Shown here one piece after another: positions 51,603 to 60,459 of a DNA stretch of 61,905 nucleotides; the first letter of the stretch is position 1; the number at the start of each line of letters is the position of its first letter. The position numbers and the translations under genes were made by a program. The notes beneath the pieces were generated by a model. The model was not told where the DNA came from. It worked only from the letters and a program-made list of their open reading frames with translations, and ran no database searches. The DNA comes from Chloroflexota bacterium. GTDB lineage: Bacteria; Chloroflexota; Limnocylindria; Limnocylindrales; CSP1-4. Location of the stretch: positions 1 through 61,905 of the forward strand of contig PMBR01000091.1 in NCBI GenBank assembly GCA_003152995.1. The letters are read 5' to 3'.

Positions 51603-52564
51603 CGTGAAGGCTCCTGTGGGACTGGGTTGATTGCGAGGTACTTCGCCACTGCCGCCTGCCAGGCCCGGAGCGGGCCGCCGGGGAGTGGCGTCGGCTCCAG
51701 CACTCCCCACGGCGGGGGCGTCGAAGGCCGGGGCCACGTGCTCAGGGGCACGTCTCGGGTCGGGACAGTAACGCCGGCGAGGCGCAGCACTTCGCGCGCC
51801 CATTCGGCCCGCGATCCGTGCCCGCCGTTCACTACGTGGTGGATCCCCCCCAGGGCGTTCCGCCCGTTCGTGCCGGCGAGAGCCACCAGGCTCGCGATCG
51901 CCGCGGCCAGATCCGCGGTATAGGTCGGGCAGCCCACCTCGTCCGAGACCAGATCCAGTGTCCGGTTCTCGGCCTGAGCCCGAGCGGCAGCGGCCAGGAT
52001 CTTCCTTGGAAAATCTCCGCCAGGCGGTCCAAAGAGCCACGCCGTCCGAACGATCGCCAGCGGCGGGATCGAGGCGCCTCGACCTCCCGGTGCCACGTGC
52101 GCCGCGGCCGCGAAGTCGTCCCCGGTCGCCCAGAATGCCGCGCGGGCCATCTGCTCGCCCGCCAGCTTCGCGGCCCCGTAGGCATTGCCGGGCCTGGGGC
52201 GGTCCGTGGGGCTGTACGGCCGGACGTCGGTTCGAAGCCCGTCGAACACCTCGTTTGTCGAGATGGCGATCAGCGCAGCCCCGTGAGTCGCGCAGGCCTG
52301 GGCCATCTCACCGACGGCGGTGCCGTTGCGACGCATTGCCAGGCCCGGATCCAGGGCGCAGCCGTCGACATCCGTCCAGGCCGCGGCGTGAACGACGAGG
52401 TCGGGGCGATTACTCGACACCAGCCGCATGGCCGACTCGGGGTCGTCCAGGTCGTGGTCGGGGAGATCCCACGCCAGCAACTCTCCGACGATTGGCACAT
52501 CGGCCAGGGCGGCCAGGAGGGCCGTTCCCAGTCGACCGCCGGCCCCGGTGACCGCGACGCGCAT
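51599..52564 (-). CDS. rmlD: dTDP-4-dehydrorhamnose reductase
   Basis: A short-chain dehydrogenase of 321 residues: MRVAVTGAGGRLGTALLAAL, VVHAAAWTDVDGCALDPG, ISTNEVFDGL, NAYGAAKLAGE (the Y-x-x-x-K is intact) and VRTAWLFGP. It makes dTDP-L-rhamnose. A Gly/Ala-rich insertion near residue 165 (ATGDDFAAAAHVAPGGRGAS) is unusual for the family. ATG 52564 is 22 bp after the rmlB stop. Confidence 0.93.
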   Translation of the reverse strand: MRVAVTGAGGRLGTALLAALADVPIVGELLAWDLPDHDLDDPESAMRLVSSNRPDLVVHAAAWTDVDGCALDPGLAMRRNGTAVGEMAQACATHGAALIAISTNEVFDGLRTDVRPYSPTDRPRPGNAYGAAKLAGEQMARAAFWATGDDFAAAAHVAPGGRGASIPPLAIVRTAWLFGPPGGDFPRKILAAAARAQAENRTLDLVSDEVGCPTYTADLAAAIASLVALAGTNGRNALGGIHHVVNGGHGSRAEWAREVLRLAGVTVPTRDVPLSTWPRPSTPPPWGVLEPTPLPGGPLRAWQAAVAKYLAINPVPQEPSR

Positions 52565-52586
52565 CAGTGCCGTCCCGTCGACGCGG

Positions 52587-53678
52587 TCAACCGGCATCCC
52601 GCGAATTGGCGAGCCGGGCAGAATACTGGCGGCGGTAGTACTCCTCCCACTGGCCCGACTTGATCGGTCGCCACCACGCCTCGTTGTCGCGGAACCAGTC
52701 GACGGTCGCGGCCAACCCCTCTTCGAAGGGCATCGCGTTCTTCCAGCCGAGCGCCGCGAGCTTGGTCCCGTCCATGGCGTAGCGCCGGTCGTGGCCGGGC
52801 CGATCGGCGACTGTGCGGACGAGCGACCAGGGCTTCCCCAGGCGCTCCAGGAGAGCGGCAACGACGTCGCGGTTGGTCCGTTCGTTGGCGGCAGGGACGT
52901 TGTAGATCTCACCCGATCGGCCGTGCTCCAGAACGTGACCGATGGCGCCGGCGTGGTCCGCCACGTACAGCCAGTCACGGCGCTGTAGGCCGTCGCCGTA
53001 GAGCGGCAGCTGCTGGTCGTCGATGGCGTTGGTGATGAACAGAGGGATCAGCTTTTCGGGGTGGTGGAATGGGCCGTAGGTATTGGACCCGCGAGTGATC
53101 ACTACGTCCAGCCCATACGTCACGAAGTACGAGCGAGCCAGCAACTCGCCGCCGGCTTTGGCAGACGAATACGGCGAACGCGGCTCCAGGCGGTCGCCTT
53201 CCCGGCTCTCGCCGGTCTCCACTGACCCGTACACCTCGTCGGTGGAAACCTGGAGCAGCCGCGGCGCGGATGCCCGATCGCCGGCGAGGGCACGCGCCTG
53301 CTGTTCCCGACACGCCTCCAGGAGAACGTGGACGCCCAGAACATCGGTTCGCAGGAAGTCCACCGGCTCCAGAATGGAGCGGTCCACATGCGACTCGGCG
53401 GCGAAGTTGACGACGGCGTCGGCTTCGGCGACGAGCGGAGCCACGATATGGGAATCGGCTATGTCGCCGACGACGAACCGGAACCTGGCCGCTTGCTCCG
53501 GGTCCGCTTCCACGGCGGCGAGGTTGGCGCGGTTGCCGGCGTAGGTCAGCTTGTCCAGGACGACTATCTGGGTTCCGTCGCGGCGGGCCATACGGTCGCG
53601 GACGAAGCACGAGCCGATGAAGCCTGCTCCTCCTGTGACCAGAAGCCGCCGGAAGTGCGGCTCGATCGACTGGGTCAC
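52587..53678 (-). CDS. rmlB: dTDP-glucose 4,6-dehydratase
   Basis: An extended SDR of 363 residues. VTGGAGFIGSCFVRD is the NAD-binding start, KLTYAGNRANLAAV and SHVDRSILEPVDFLRTDVLG follow, catalysis is by STDEVYGSVE and YSSAKAGGELL, and RGSNTYGPFHHPEKLIPL and ERTNRDVV close the protein. GTG 53678 overlaps the rmlA stop as GTGA. Confidence 0.94.
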   Translation of the reverse strand: MTQSIEPHFRRLLVTGGAGFIGSCFVRDRMARRDGTQIVVLDKLTYAGNRANLAAVEADPEQAARFRFVVGDIADSHIVAPLVAEADAVVNFAAESHVDRSILEPVDFLRTDVLGVHVLLEACREQQARALAGDRASAPRLLQVSTDEVYGSVETGESREGDRLEPRSPYSSAKAGGELLARSYFVTYGLDVVITRGSNTYGPFHHPEKLIPLFITNAIDDQQLPLYGDGLQRRDWLYVADHAGAIGHVLEHGRSGEIYNVPAANERTNRDVVAALLERLGKPWSLVRTVADRPGHDRRYAMDGTKLAALGWKNAMPFEEGLAATVDWFRDNEAWWRPIKSGQWEEYYRRQYSARLANSRDAG

Positions 53679-54433
53679 GACTTGGGCCTGGCCGGAGGCT
53701 CGGGCAGGCGACCGGCCCGCGACTCTTGCTCGGCCAGCTCGGCCGCGCGAATGAGCGAAGTGACGGTCCCGGCGTCCGTCCAAAGGCCGTCGAAACGCCG
53801 GGCGAAGAGGTTGTCCGGGAGGTAGTGATTGAGAAGGTCGGTGATCTCGAGCTCGCCGCGGAGGGATGGGACGAGACGGTCCACGACGCCGAACGCGTCG
53901 GACCTCAGGAAGTACACGCCGATCGGGATGAGGTTGCTCTTGGGCTGGGTCGGCTTCTCTTCGAAGCCCACCACGTTGCCCTTGGCGTCGAATTCCGCCA
54001 CCCCGAAGCGCTCGGGGTCGGCGACTTCGTACAGCAGCGTGCCGGCGCCCCACGACCCGTCCTCGAACTCCCGGGCGGTGTCGGCCAGCGGAGGACCGAG
54101 CAGGACGTTGTCGCCGAGGACGCAGCAGAAAGCGTCGTCGCCGACGAAGTCACGGGCGAGGCCGATAGCGTGGGCGATTCCGAGCGCGCCTCGTTGATAC
54201 CGGTACGTGAGATCGAGGCCGAAATGCTCGCCGTCCGCGAGGAGCTGGACCACATCTCCGACGCTCTTGCCGCCGACGATGACCATGACCTCCCGAATTC
54301 CCATGCCGGCCAGCGTGGCGATCGGGTAATAGATCATCGGCCGGTCGAAGATCGGCAGCAGATGCTTGTTGGTGACGATCGTGAGCGGGAAAAGGCGAGT
54401 GGCCGTGCCGCCCGCGAGCACGAGACCCTTCAA
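53675..54433 (-). CDS. rmlA: Glucose-1-phosphate thymidylyltransferase
   Basis: A nucleotidyltransferase of 252 residues, first step of the dTDP-rhamnose route. MKGLVLAGGTATRLFPLT (the usual GGSGTRL is GGTATRL here), NKHLLPIFDRPMIYYPIATL, VLGDNVL, GVAEFDAKGNVVGFEEKP and GLWTDAGT are conserved. The TTG start at 54433 is supported by GGAGGAG just upstream. It is somewhat shorter than classic RmlA (about 290) at its C-terminus, as in many Gram-positive-type homologues. Confidence 0.9.
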   Translation of the reverse strand: MKGLVLAGGTATRLFPLTIVTNKHLLPIFDRPMIYYPIATLAGMGIREVMVIVGGKSVGDVVQLLADGEHFGLDLTYRYQRGALGIAHAIGLARDFVGDDAFCCVLGDNVLLGPPLADTAREFEDGSWGAGTLLYEVADPERFGVAEFDAKGNVVGFEEKPTQPKSNLIPIGVYFLRSDAFGVVDRLVPSLRGELEITDLLNHYLPDNLFARRFDGLWTDAGTVTSLIRAAELAEQESRAGRLPEPPARPKS

Positions 54434-54497
54434 CGAGGCTCCTCCGGCGTCTTGATCCAGAGCGTAGCAGGTTCAGACAGGGCTTCGCGGGCGGTCA

Positions 54498-55475
54498 TCA
54501 ATGAGGTGGCGGCGTGACGATCCCCGGCGCGGGCGAGGCCGTGGGCGTGGCCAGAGGCGGTATGGGCGTGGGGTTGAGGCTCGCCGACGGTGATGAGCTG
54601 GGACTCGCAGACGGTCCGGGTGATGCGAAGCCACCTTGATAGCTCGTTATTACGAGAACCGCCTCGATATTGTTCAGATCCGCCGCGGGTTGAACCAGCG
54701 CCGACTGGACTACCTCATTCGGGTCGGAAGATACGCTGAGGATCGTCCCAATCAGCAGGCCCCTTGGATAGGGCGATCGCACGTCGCCGCCGGGGCTGAC
54801 CATGCCCGCGGTGACGACCGCCTGGCCTTTCTCGAGCTTGGCAGTTGAGTTCACGTAGGACATCTGCAGGAGGCCGCCGATCTGGCCCTGGATGGTGCCG
54901 ACCGCGCTCGACTTCGCCTCGAGGCCGATCACTCTGGCAGAGCTGTCGTTGACGAGGAGAACCCCGGCATTGTTCGCAAGGACCCACTGGACCCTGCCCA
55001 CCAGGGCGAGGCCGGCGTCGACGACGACCTGCCCGACCGCGATACCGTCTGCCGTGCCCTTGTTGAGGACCAGGGTCCTCTGTCGAACGTCGGTGATGTC
55101 GCGCACGACGACCCAGGCGATGATCGACTGATATGGCGAAGACTGCTGGGCCACGGAGATCTTCGTCCAGTCGTCGTTGAGGTGGGCGACACCGTCCCCG
55201 CGCGCGACCTCTTCCTGGAGCGTCCTGTTCTCCGCCTCGAGTCGAGCGTTGTCGGAACGGACCTGGTCAAGCTGGGTCAAGGTGGACCAATACGACGCCG
55301 CCGTATCTGCCGTGCCGTTTACCCACAACTCGACCGGGTTGAGAATCGAGTTGACGTCCGTCTGGACAGTGCGGGCGAACCTTGTTCCGGACGCGCCCAT
55401 CATGCCGACGCTCAGGGTCACCAGCAGGAGGAACGTGAGCCACTGTCCCCGTGGGAGTCGATAGCGGAAGTTCAT
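54498..55475 (-). CDS. mreC: Rod shape-determining protein MreC
   Basis: 325 residues: one N-terminal transmembrane helix (WLTFLLLVTLSVGMMGA), a coiled coil (LTQLDQVRSDNARLEAENRT), then the MreC beta domain (ALVGRVQWVLANNAGVLLVNDSSARV...RSPYPRGLLIGTIL). The C-terminal tail is Ser/Pro-rich. It lies 26 bp after mreB and scaffolds elongasome proteins. No mreD follows; the rhamnose operon begins 64 bp downstream. Confidence 0.92.
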   Translation of the reverse strand: MNFRYRLPRGQWLTFLLLVTLSVGMMGASGTRFARTVQTDVNSILNPVELWVNGTADTAASYWSTLTQLDQVRSDNARLEAENRTLQEEVARGDGVAHLNDDWTKISVAQQSSPYQSIIAWVVVRDITDVRQRTLVLNKGTADGIAVGQVVVDAGLALVGRVQWVLANNAGVLLVNDSSARVIGLEAKSSAVGTIQGQIGGLLQMSYVNSTAKLEKGQAVVTAGMVSPGGDVRSPYPRGLLIGTILSVSSDPNEVVQSALVQPAADLNNIEAVLVITSYQGGFASPGPSASPSSSPSASLNPTPIPPLATPTASPAPGIVTPPPH

Positions 55476-55500
55476 CTGGCCGGGCGGGCCGCGCGACAGT

Positions 55501-56559
55501 TCAGCGCGGCGGGCGGGCGTATGTGTCCGCCACGAGCACTTCTTCCATGATGTCCAGCTCCTCGAGCACGACGCCGGTTCCGCGGACGACGCAGGTCAGC
55601 GGGTCGTTCGCCACATGGACCGGCATCTGAGTAGCCTCCGCGACGCGATGGTCCAGGCCGCTCAACAGCGCGCCACCACCCGCGAGAACGATGCCCTGGT
55701 CCATGATGTCGGCCAGCAGTTCCGGGGGCGTTTCCTCGATCGTGTCCGTGATCGTCTCCACGATGAGCGCCAGCGACGGTTCGATTGCCTCGCGGATCTG
55801 CTCGCCGCCGACCTCGACGCTGCGCGGCAGGCCGGTCAGCAGGTCGCGGCCTCGCAGAGTGACGCGCTGCGCGTCCCATTCTCCCGCGGCCGCCGAACCA
55901 ATGGCGATCTTGATGTCCTCGGCCGTGCGCTCGCCCAGGAGGAGGTTGTACTCGCGGCGGGCATAAGCGACGATGTCCACGTCCATCTCGTCGCCGCCGA
56001 CCCGGATGCTGCGGCTGACCACGATGCCGCCCAGGCTGATGACGGCCACTTCTGTGGTGCCGCCGCCGATGTCGACGATCATGCTGCCGGTGGGCTCATT
56101 GACGGGCAAGCCGGCGCCGATCGCGGCGGCCATCGGCTCTTCGATAAGACCGGCCCAGCGAGCTCCGGCATTGATGGCGGCGTCACGCACGGCGCGCTTC
56201 TCGACCTCGGTCACGCCCGAAGGGATGCCCAGCAGCATTCGAGGCCGGGGCACCATGCCGATGCGGTCGTGAACCTTGCGCACGAAGTACGCGATCATCT
56301 GCTGGGTCACGTCGAAGTCGCTGATGACTCCGTCGCGCAGCGGACGGACGGCGATGATGCTCGCCGGCGTCCGGCCGACCATGCGCTTGGCCTCTGCACC
56401 GACCGCCAGGACCCGCTTGGTCTTGGCCTCCATGGCGACCACACTCGGCTCGCTGATGACGATGCCCCGGTCGCGAACGTGGACGAGGGTGTTGGCCGTG
56501 CCCAGGTCTATGCCGATGTCACGCGAGAACAGGCCTAGAAGACTGTGGACGCCAAACAT
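55501..56559 (-). CDS. mreB: Rod shape-determining protein MreB (actin homologue)
   Basis: 352 residues. DIGIDLGTANTLVHVRDRGI (phosphate 1), VTEVEKRAVRDAAINAGA, IVDIGGGTTEVAVISLGG (phosphate 2), SIRVGGDEMDVDIVAYARR and GIVLAGGGALLSGLD (adenosine) are all present; length is standard. It forms membrane filaments that direct sidewall synthesis. ATG 56559; an 18-bp perfect palindrome lies 33 bp upstream. Confidence 0.96.
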   Translation of the reverse strand: MFGVHSLLGLFSRDIGIDLGTANTLVHVRDRGIVISEPSVVAMEAKTKRVLAVGAEAKRMVGRTPASIIAVRPLRDGVISDFDVTQQMIAYFVRKVHDRIGMVPRPRMLLGIPSGVTEVEKRAVRDAAINAGARWAGLIEEPMAAAIGAGLPVNEPTGSMIVDIGGGTTEVAVISLGGIVVSRSIRVGGDEMDVDIVAYARREYNLLLGERTAEDIKIAIGSAAAGEWDAQRVTLRGRDLLTGLPRSVEVGGEQIREAIEPSLALIVETITDTIEETPPELLADIMDQGIVLAGGGALLSGLDHRVAEATQMPVHVANDPLTCVVRGTGVVLEELDIMEEVLVADTYARPPR

Positions 56560-56591
56560 GATTCGAGGCTATTCCTTCCTCGTAGTGCTGG

Positions 56592-56609
56592 TCCCCGCCA
56601 TGGCGGGGA
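56592..56609 (-). promoter_or_regulatory. Perfect 18-bp palindrome in mreB leader
   Basis: TCCCCGCCATGGCGGGGA is self-complementary and would make a 9-bp cruciform or, if transcribed, a hairpin with little loop. It sits 33 bp upstream of the mreB start. A protein operator or leader structure is plausible. The rest of 56560-56910 contains no gene. Confidence 0.4.
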
Positions 56610-56731
56610 ACGGGGATGCCAGCTCGAGTGATCCAGGTGACCGAGCGAGTGGCGTCGTCTCGGACTCTGGTAGCCCCCATCAAGGGTGCGGGACCGTGGA
56701 TCCGCCCGCTTTGACCCCGGGGAGCCCGAGC

Positions 56732-56737
56732 AGTATA
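56732..56737 (-). promoter_or_regulatory. Candidate -10 box of mreBC
   Basis: TATACT on the minus strand within GGTATACT, about 175 bp before mreB, the same octamer as before wbpD. No clear -35 is visible. Confidence 0.3.
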
Positions 56738-56910
56738 CCCGCATGAGTGGAGTAGGGGGCTGGGGGCGGTCGCGCGGCCGGTGGTTGCGCCCCGCGACAG
56801 GTTCCAATGGGCCGGGCGCACCCACGGCTGGCGGGCGCCGGCCGCGGCCACACGACGATCCTGTCGCTGGCAGGCCCGGCGTTCTGCGGCGCTCGACCGC
56901 CGGAGCGAGG

Positions 56911-57588
56911 CTACGAGGTGCGGTCGAAGGCTACGCCGCGGTCGCGCAGCGAAACGAAGCCGTCGCCGGCGACGATGAGATGGTCGAGCAGCTGGATGTC
57001 GAGTAGTCGGCCGGCCGCGAGCGCCTCGGCCGTGAGACGGAGGTCGTCCGGGCTGGGCGTCGGGTCCCCGGACGGGTGGTTGTGGACGAGAATCAAGCCC
57101 GCGGCATTGAGGCGCACCGCGTCGCGGAAGAGTTCACCGATCCGGACGAGACTCGATGACACGTTGCCCTGGTACACCGTGACCAGTCGCAGAACGGCGT
57201 TCCGTGTGTTCATGAGAACCACGCGCAGTTCTTCGCGTTCCAGAAAGCCCATCTGGGGAACGAGCCGCTCGCCGACGTCGCGCGGTGCTCGCACCGTCCA
57301 GCGACCTTGCGGCCAGTCGGTCACCACGCGCCGGCCCAACTCGAAAGCGGCCTCGAGCTGCGCGGCGCGAACGGGACCGACTCCGGGCACGTCCTCCAGC
57401 TCGACGTCCGTGGCGCGCGCCAGACCGACGAGGCCCTCGTGGCGCCGCAGCGCGTCGGACGCCGCGTCGACGGCGGTGGCGCCGCGGGTGCCGGATCCCC
57501 AGAGCACACCAATCAGCTCAGCGGCACTCAGGGCCGCGGCGCCGTGCATCGCCATGCGCTCCCGGGGCCGCTCTCTGGCGGGCATCAT
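56911..57588 (-). CDS. radC: RadC-family JAB-domain protein
   Basis: A 225-residue protein from ATG 57588. The N-terminal half is helix-hairpin-helix (GAAALSAAELIGVLWGSG; DVELEDVPGVGPVRAAQLEA) and the C-terminal MPN/JAB domain has the metal motif LILVHNHPSGDPTPSPDD. The frame is open to 57774, but that extension is Pro/Gly/Arg-rich. RadC is associated with DNA repair or conjugal DNA; its biochemical function is not settled. Confidence 0.9.
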   Translation of the reverse strand: MMPARERPRERMAMHGAAALSAAELIGVLWGSGTRGATAVDAASDALRRHEGLVGLARATDVELEDVPGVGPVRAAQLEAAFELGRRVVTDWPQGRWTVRAPRDVGERLVPQMGFLEREELRVVLMNTRNAVLRLVTVYQGNVSSSLVRIGELFRDAVRLNAAGLILVHNHPSGDPTPSPDDLRLTAEALAAGRLLDIQLLDHLIVAGDGFVSLRDRGVAFDRTS

Positions 57589-57760
57589 GGCGACACCCGA
57601 CAGCGGCCGTTCGGCTGCGCGGGACTGGCATCGCGGGCCGCCCCGAGGCCCCGCCGTCAGCCCAGGCGGCGGCCCCATTCGTGGCCCCGTTCGCGGCTCT
57701 GACTCTCCCGGTTCCACGGCTGAAATCCTGCTTGTCGGGGCGGATCGGGGCTGGCTCACA

Positions 57761-57819
57761 GTTCCCGGAGCCAAACGACGGGAGCCCGCCGATTCCCCCC
57801 GCCATCGGGCTCCGGGAAC
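57761..57819. repeat. 12-bp perfect inverted repeat upstream of radC
   Basis: GTTCCCGGAGCC (57761-57772) and GGCTCCGGGAAC (57808-57819) are exact complements with a 35-bp spacer, in the 478-bp space between radC and the CPBP gene. It may be an operator, a leader hairpin or a terminator for transcription from the right. Confidence 0.45.
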
Positions 57820-57943
57820 AAGACGAGGCTAGACCCGGCCGCTTATCTGCGGACCAACTGCGGCTTAACGGGATCCGCCGACTATCACTGCTCCCGCTCG
57901 ATGCGGTGCTAGTCACTGCCAGCGGTCACAGCCAAGGCCGAGC

Positions 57944-58012
57944 GGCCACGGCCCGCCTCGGCCAGCGGCCAGCGGCCAAGGCCGCGGCGGAGTGGCCACG
58001 GCCCGCCTCGGC
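57944..58012. repeat. GC-rich 50-bp tandem repeat
   Basis: GGCCACGGCCCGCCTCGGC occurs at 57944-57962 and exactly again at 57994-58012, within a 50-bp period, followed by variants of GCGGCCACGGCC up to about 58030. The stretch is just downstream of the CPBP gene's stop. No coding value is apparent. Confidence 0.5.
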
Positions 58013-58066
58013 TAGCGGCCACGGCCACGGCTGAGCGGCGATCTGCGGCGCTGGGAGACTCGCCAC

Positions 58067-59800
58067 TCACCGCACGGTGCTTGCCCACCACACCAGGAGT
58101 ACGAGCCCGCCGTTGTAAGCCCCATGCAGCGCGATCGAGGAGTAGATCGAGTGCCGCCGCGTGTAAATCCACGCCAGCGTCCAGGCCACCGGGATTCTCG
58201 CGGCCACGGCGAGGATTGCCGCTCGGAGGAACACGTCCGGGCCGACGGCACCGATCAGGTTGATGAGGTGGATGCAGGCGAACAGAATCGCAGCCCGGAG
58301 GATTGCGTCGTTTCGCTTGAGCGATCTGGCCCAGGCGTTGGTTGCGAAGCCCCGGAAGAAGACCTCTTCGCCGATGGGTGCCACGATCGCAAGTGACAGG
58401 AATGTGATCCACAGATCCCAACCCGGAAAGAGCGTAGGGATGGGCTCGGACAGGTCCGTGTTCTTGACCCCAAGGATGGTGGCCAGGATCGCGGTGAAGA
58501 TCAGGGTCGCGATCAGGATCGGGATGGCCATGACCAGCCCCAGCGAGATGTCCCCGATCAGAGCCCTGGTGCCGCCGCCGGCCGCACGTGCCGGCGTGCC
58601 CGTCCAAGCCGCGGGGACGGACCAATCGGTCGGATCCGGAGCGAGATGACTCGGACGAGCGATGTCGCGCCACGAAAGAGCGCCGGGTCGAACTGCAACG
58701 ACCTGGACGAGCGCCCAATACGAGGCGACATAGAGGAGAAGGACGAAGAGCGTCCCGACCGAGGTCGGCAGGTTGATCCCGACGAAGTCCAGCGCGGCGG
58801 AGGCCGCGAACTGGAGCGTTAGCGACAACGAGAGCCACGCCGGGACGACGAGAAAGGGAGACGGCCCGACGTAATCCAGCCATCCGTCGGCACGGCGCTG
58901 CCGGCCCTGAGCCAACGAGGCGGCGACGAATCCGACCGCGAGCAGCGCGAAGGCCAGCTCAATTGCCGATGCGGCGGCAATGCCCGGTATTCTCCTGGCG
59001 ATCCCGGAGTACCCGGCCGCGATGACGGCGGTGCCTATGAACAGACCGACGAGCGAAAGCATCCACCCCGCGGCGTACATTCGCGGCGCTGCGCGCCCTC
59101 GGCCGGAAAGGATTTGTCTGGGAGGCAGCTTTGGGTGCAGGCGCCCCGGCGCTTCGGCCTCGGGTGCGTACCCGTAGCCCCATGGCAGGTTCGGGTATGG
59201 AGTGACCCACGGGGCCGGCGCGGATCCCCATCCGCCATATCCCGGCTGCTGGTAGCCCCAACCGCTTGGCTGCGCGAATTGGTATGGAGCCGAACCGTAC
59301 GCCGGCGGCCAGCCGTACGGCGGCGTGGCAACGTAGCCGGGCGGCCAACCGTAAGCCTGGGGAGTCGGGTTGGCCGGCGGCCAGCCGTACGGCGGCGTGG
59401 CAACGTAGCCGGGCGGCCAACCGTAAGCCGGGGGAGTCGGGTTAGCCGGCGGCCAGCCGTACGGCGGCGTGGCAACGTAGCCGGGCGGCCAACCGTAAGC
59501 CGGGGGAGTCGGGTTAGCCGGCGGCCAGCCGTAAGCCGGCGCGGTCGAATAGCCTGGTGCGGTCGAGTATCCCGGCGGAAGTGATGCTTGAGACGGCCGC
59601 GTCGCGTCGGCGGTCCCGCCTGAGGTCGACTGCGGCCATGGGGCGTCCAGGCGTTCGGCCGGCGTCGAGGACGGCGTCGAGGACGGCGACGGAAGGTAAC
59701 CGCCCGCCGGCGTCGGCACAGGCTGCGGGCTCGATCCAGTCCCTGGTAGGCTGGCGGGCGCCTCCCCGGATGCGTCGCCGCGCGGCTGGTCGACCGTCAT
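58067..59800 (-). CDS. CPBP intramembrane metalloprotease with repeat-rich N-terminus
   Basis: 577 residues from ATG 59800. The first 245 residues are disordered and rich in Pro, Tyr, Gly and Trp; the core is a 24-residue repeat (YGWPPGYVATPPYGWPPANP...) of three near-perfect copies. Then about eight membrane helices follow, with the CPBP (Abi/CAAX protease) motifs APIGEEVFFRGF (EExxxR), CIHLINLIGA and SIALHGAYNGG. Such proteases process lipidated or bacteriocin-related peptides, or act in self-immunity; no substrate is suggested here. A PYGWPP-rich domain is a cytoplasmic assembly or low-complexity platform in other proteins, but its role here is unknown. Confidence 0.8.
   Translation of the reverse strand: MTVDQPRGDASGEAPASLPGTGSSPQPVPTPAGGYLPSPSSTPSSTPAERLDAPWPQSTSGGTADATRPSQASLPPGYSTAPGYSTAPAYGWPPANPTPPAYGWPPGYVATPPYGWPPANPTPPAYGWPPGYVATPPYGWPPANPTPQAYGWPPGYVATPPYGWPPAYGSAPYQFAQPSGWGYQQPGYGGWGSAPAPWVTPYPNLPWGYGYAPEAEAPGRLHPKLPPRQILSGRGRAAPRMYAAGWMLSLVGLFIGTAVIAAGYSGIARRIPGIAAASAIELAFALLAVGFVAASLAQGRQRRADGWLDYVGPSPFLVVPAWLSLSLTLQFAASAALDFVGINLPTSVGTLFVLLLYVASYWALVQVVAVRPGALSWRDIARPSHLAPDPTDWSVPAAWTGTPARAAGGGTRALIGDISLGLVMAIPILIATLIFTAILATILGVKNTDLSEPIPTLFPGWDLWITFLSLAIVAPIGEEVFFRGFATNAWARSLKRNDAILRAAILFACIHLINLIGAVGPDVFLRAAILAVAARIPVAWTLAWIYTRRHSIYSSIALHGAYNGGLVLLVWWASTVR
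59302..59535. repeat. 72-bp tandem repeat inside CPBP protease gene
   Basis: Copies start at 59302, 59374 and 59446 with a partial fourth at 59518, differing by only a few bases. They encode 24-residue Pro/Tyr/Trp-rich repeats. The near identity points to recent expansion or homogenisation. Confidence 0.8.
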
Positions 59801-59835
59801 CGGCGGGGCCGGCTCGTTAGTGCTCGGCTCGGCCG

Positions 59836-60459
59836 TCAGCGACCGGCAAAGGGTTCGCCGGGTGACATCGCTCCTGCCGGTCGAGGAGTCGCCCCGCGGA
59901 CTGAACCGCCCGAGATCGCAGGCGCTTGTATTGGCGCGCGCGATACTGCCGGCGCCGTCCCGAGAACCTGCTCGACCACGGGCTTCTCGAAGTCCTTGCC
60001 GCACCATGCGCACAAAGACCAATCGAGACCGACCAGGCGTTCGCAGTTCGGGCAGACGCGGTTGAGGCGCTGGCGGCACCAGGGGCAAATGATCCATTCG
60101 GCGTCAACGCGGCGGTCGCAGCTACGACAGGTCTTGACTGCTTCGACCTCGGCGAGCAGGGCCTCTTCGGCGAGGTTGCGCTCGTACACGTCGCCCAGCC
60201 GCTCCGGCGGACGAACGACCCGATAGACGACCACGCCCAGAGGGAAGAAGAAGGGCAAGAACATGATGATCAGGCCCGTCGCGAGGAACGGCAGCACCGG
60301 GTTCTCGGTGCGGTCCCGCATGTCTCGGAACGCCCAATACGCGGCCGTGATCCACAGCAGGATCATGTAGAAGAAAGCGGCGTAGAGGATCAACTGGACG
60401 ACCGCGTTCGCGAAGAACGCGCTCATCGCACCGCCCAGAGCACCCAACGGGTCATTCAT
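59836..60459 (-). CDS. Membrane protein with double zinc ribbon
   Basis: 207 residues from ATG 60459. Two transmembrane helices (VVQLILYAAFFYMILLWITA; FLATGLIIMFLPFFFPLGVV) are followed by a cytoplasmic region with zinc ribbons CRSC...CPWC and CPNC...CAWC, then a Pro/Ala-rich tail. It ends 35 bp before the CPBP gene. Double zinc-ribbon membrane proteins of this kind are common in Chloroflexota-type genomes; their function is not known. Confidence 0.75.
   Translation of the reverse strand: MNDPLGALGGAMSAFFANAVVQLILYAAFFYMILLWITAAYWAFRDMRDRTENPVLPFLATGLIIMFLPFFFPLGVVVYRVVRPPERLGDVYERNLAEEALLAEVEAVKTCRSCDRRVDAEWIICPWCRQRLNRVCPNCERLVGLDWSLCAWCGKDFEKPVVEQVLGTAPAVSRAPIQAPAISGGSVRGATPRPAGAMSPGEPFAGR

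Noticed and set aside
57909-58883. 324-codon frame overlapping the CPBP gene
   Set aside because: Arg/Gly-rich shadow of the CPBP coding sequence and the tandem repeat beyond it.
59302-59535. Possible CRISPR array
   Set aside because: Repeats are contiguous 72-bp coding units with no spacers; they encode a Pro/Tyr/Trp-rich protein segment. No Cas gene is nearby.
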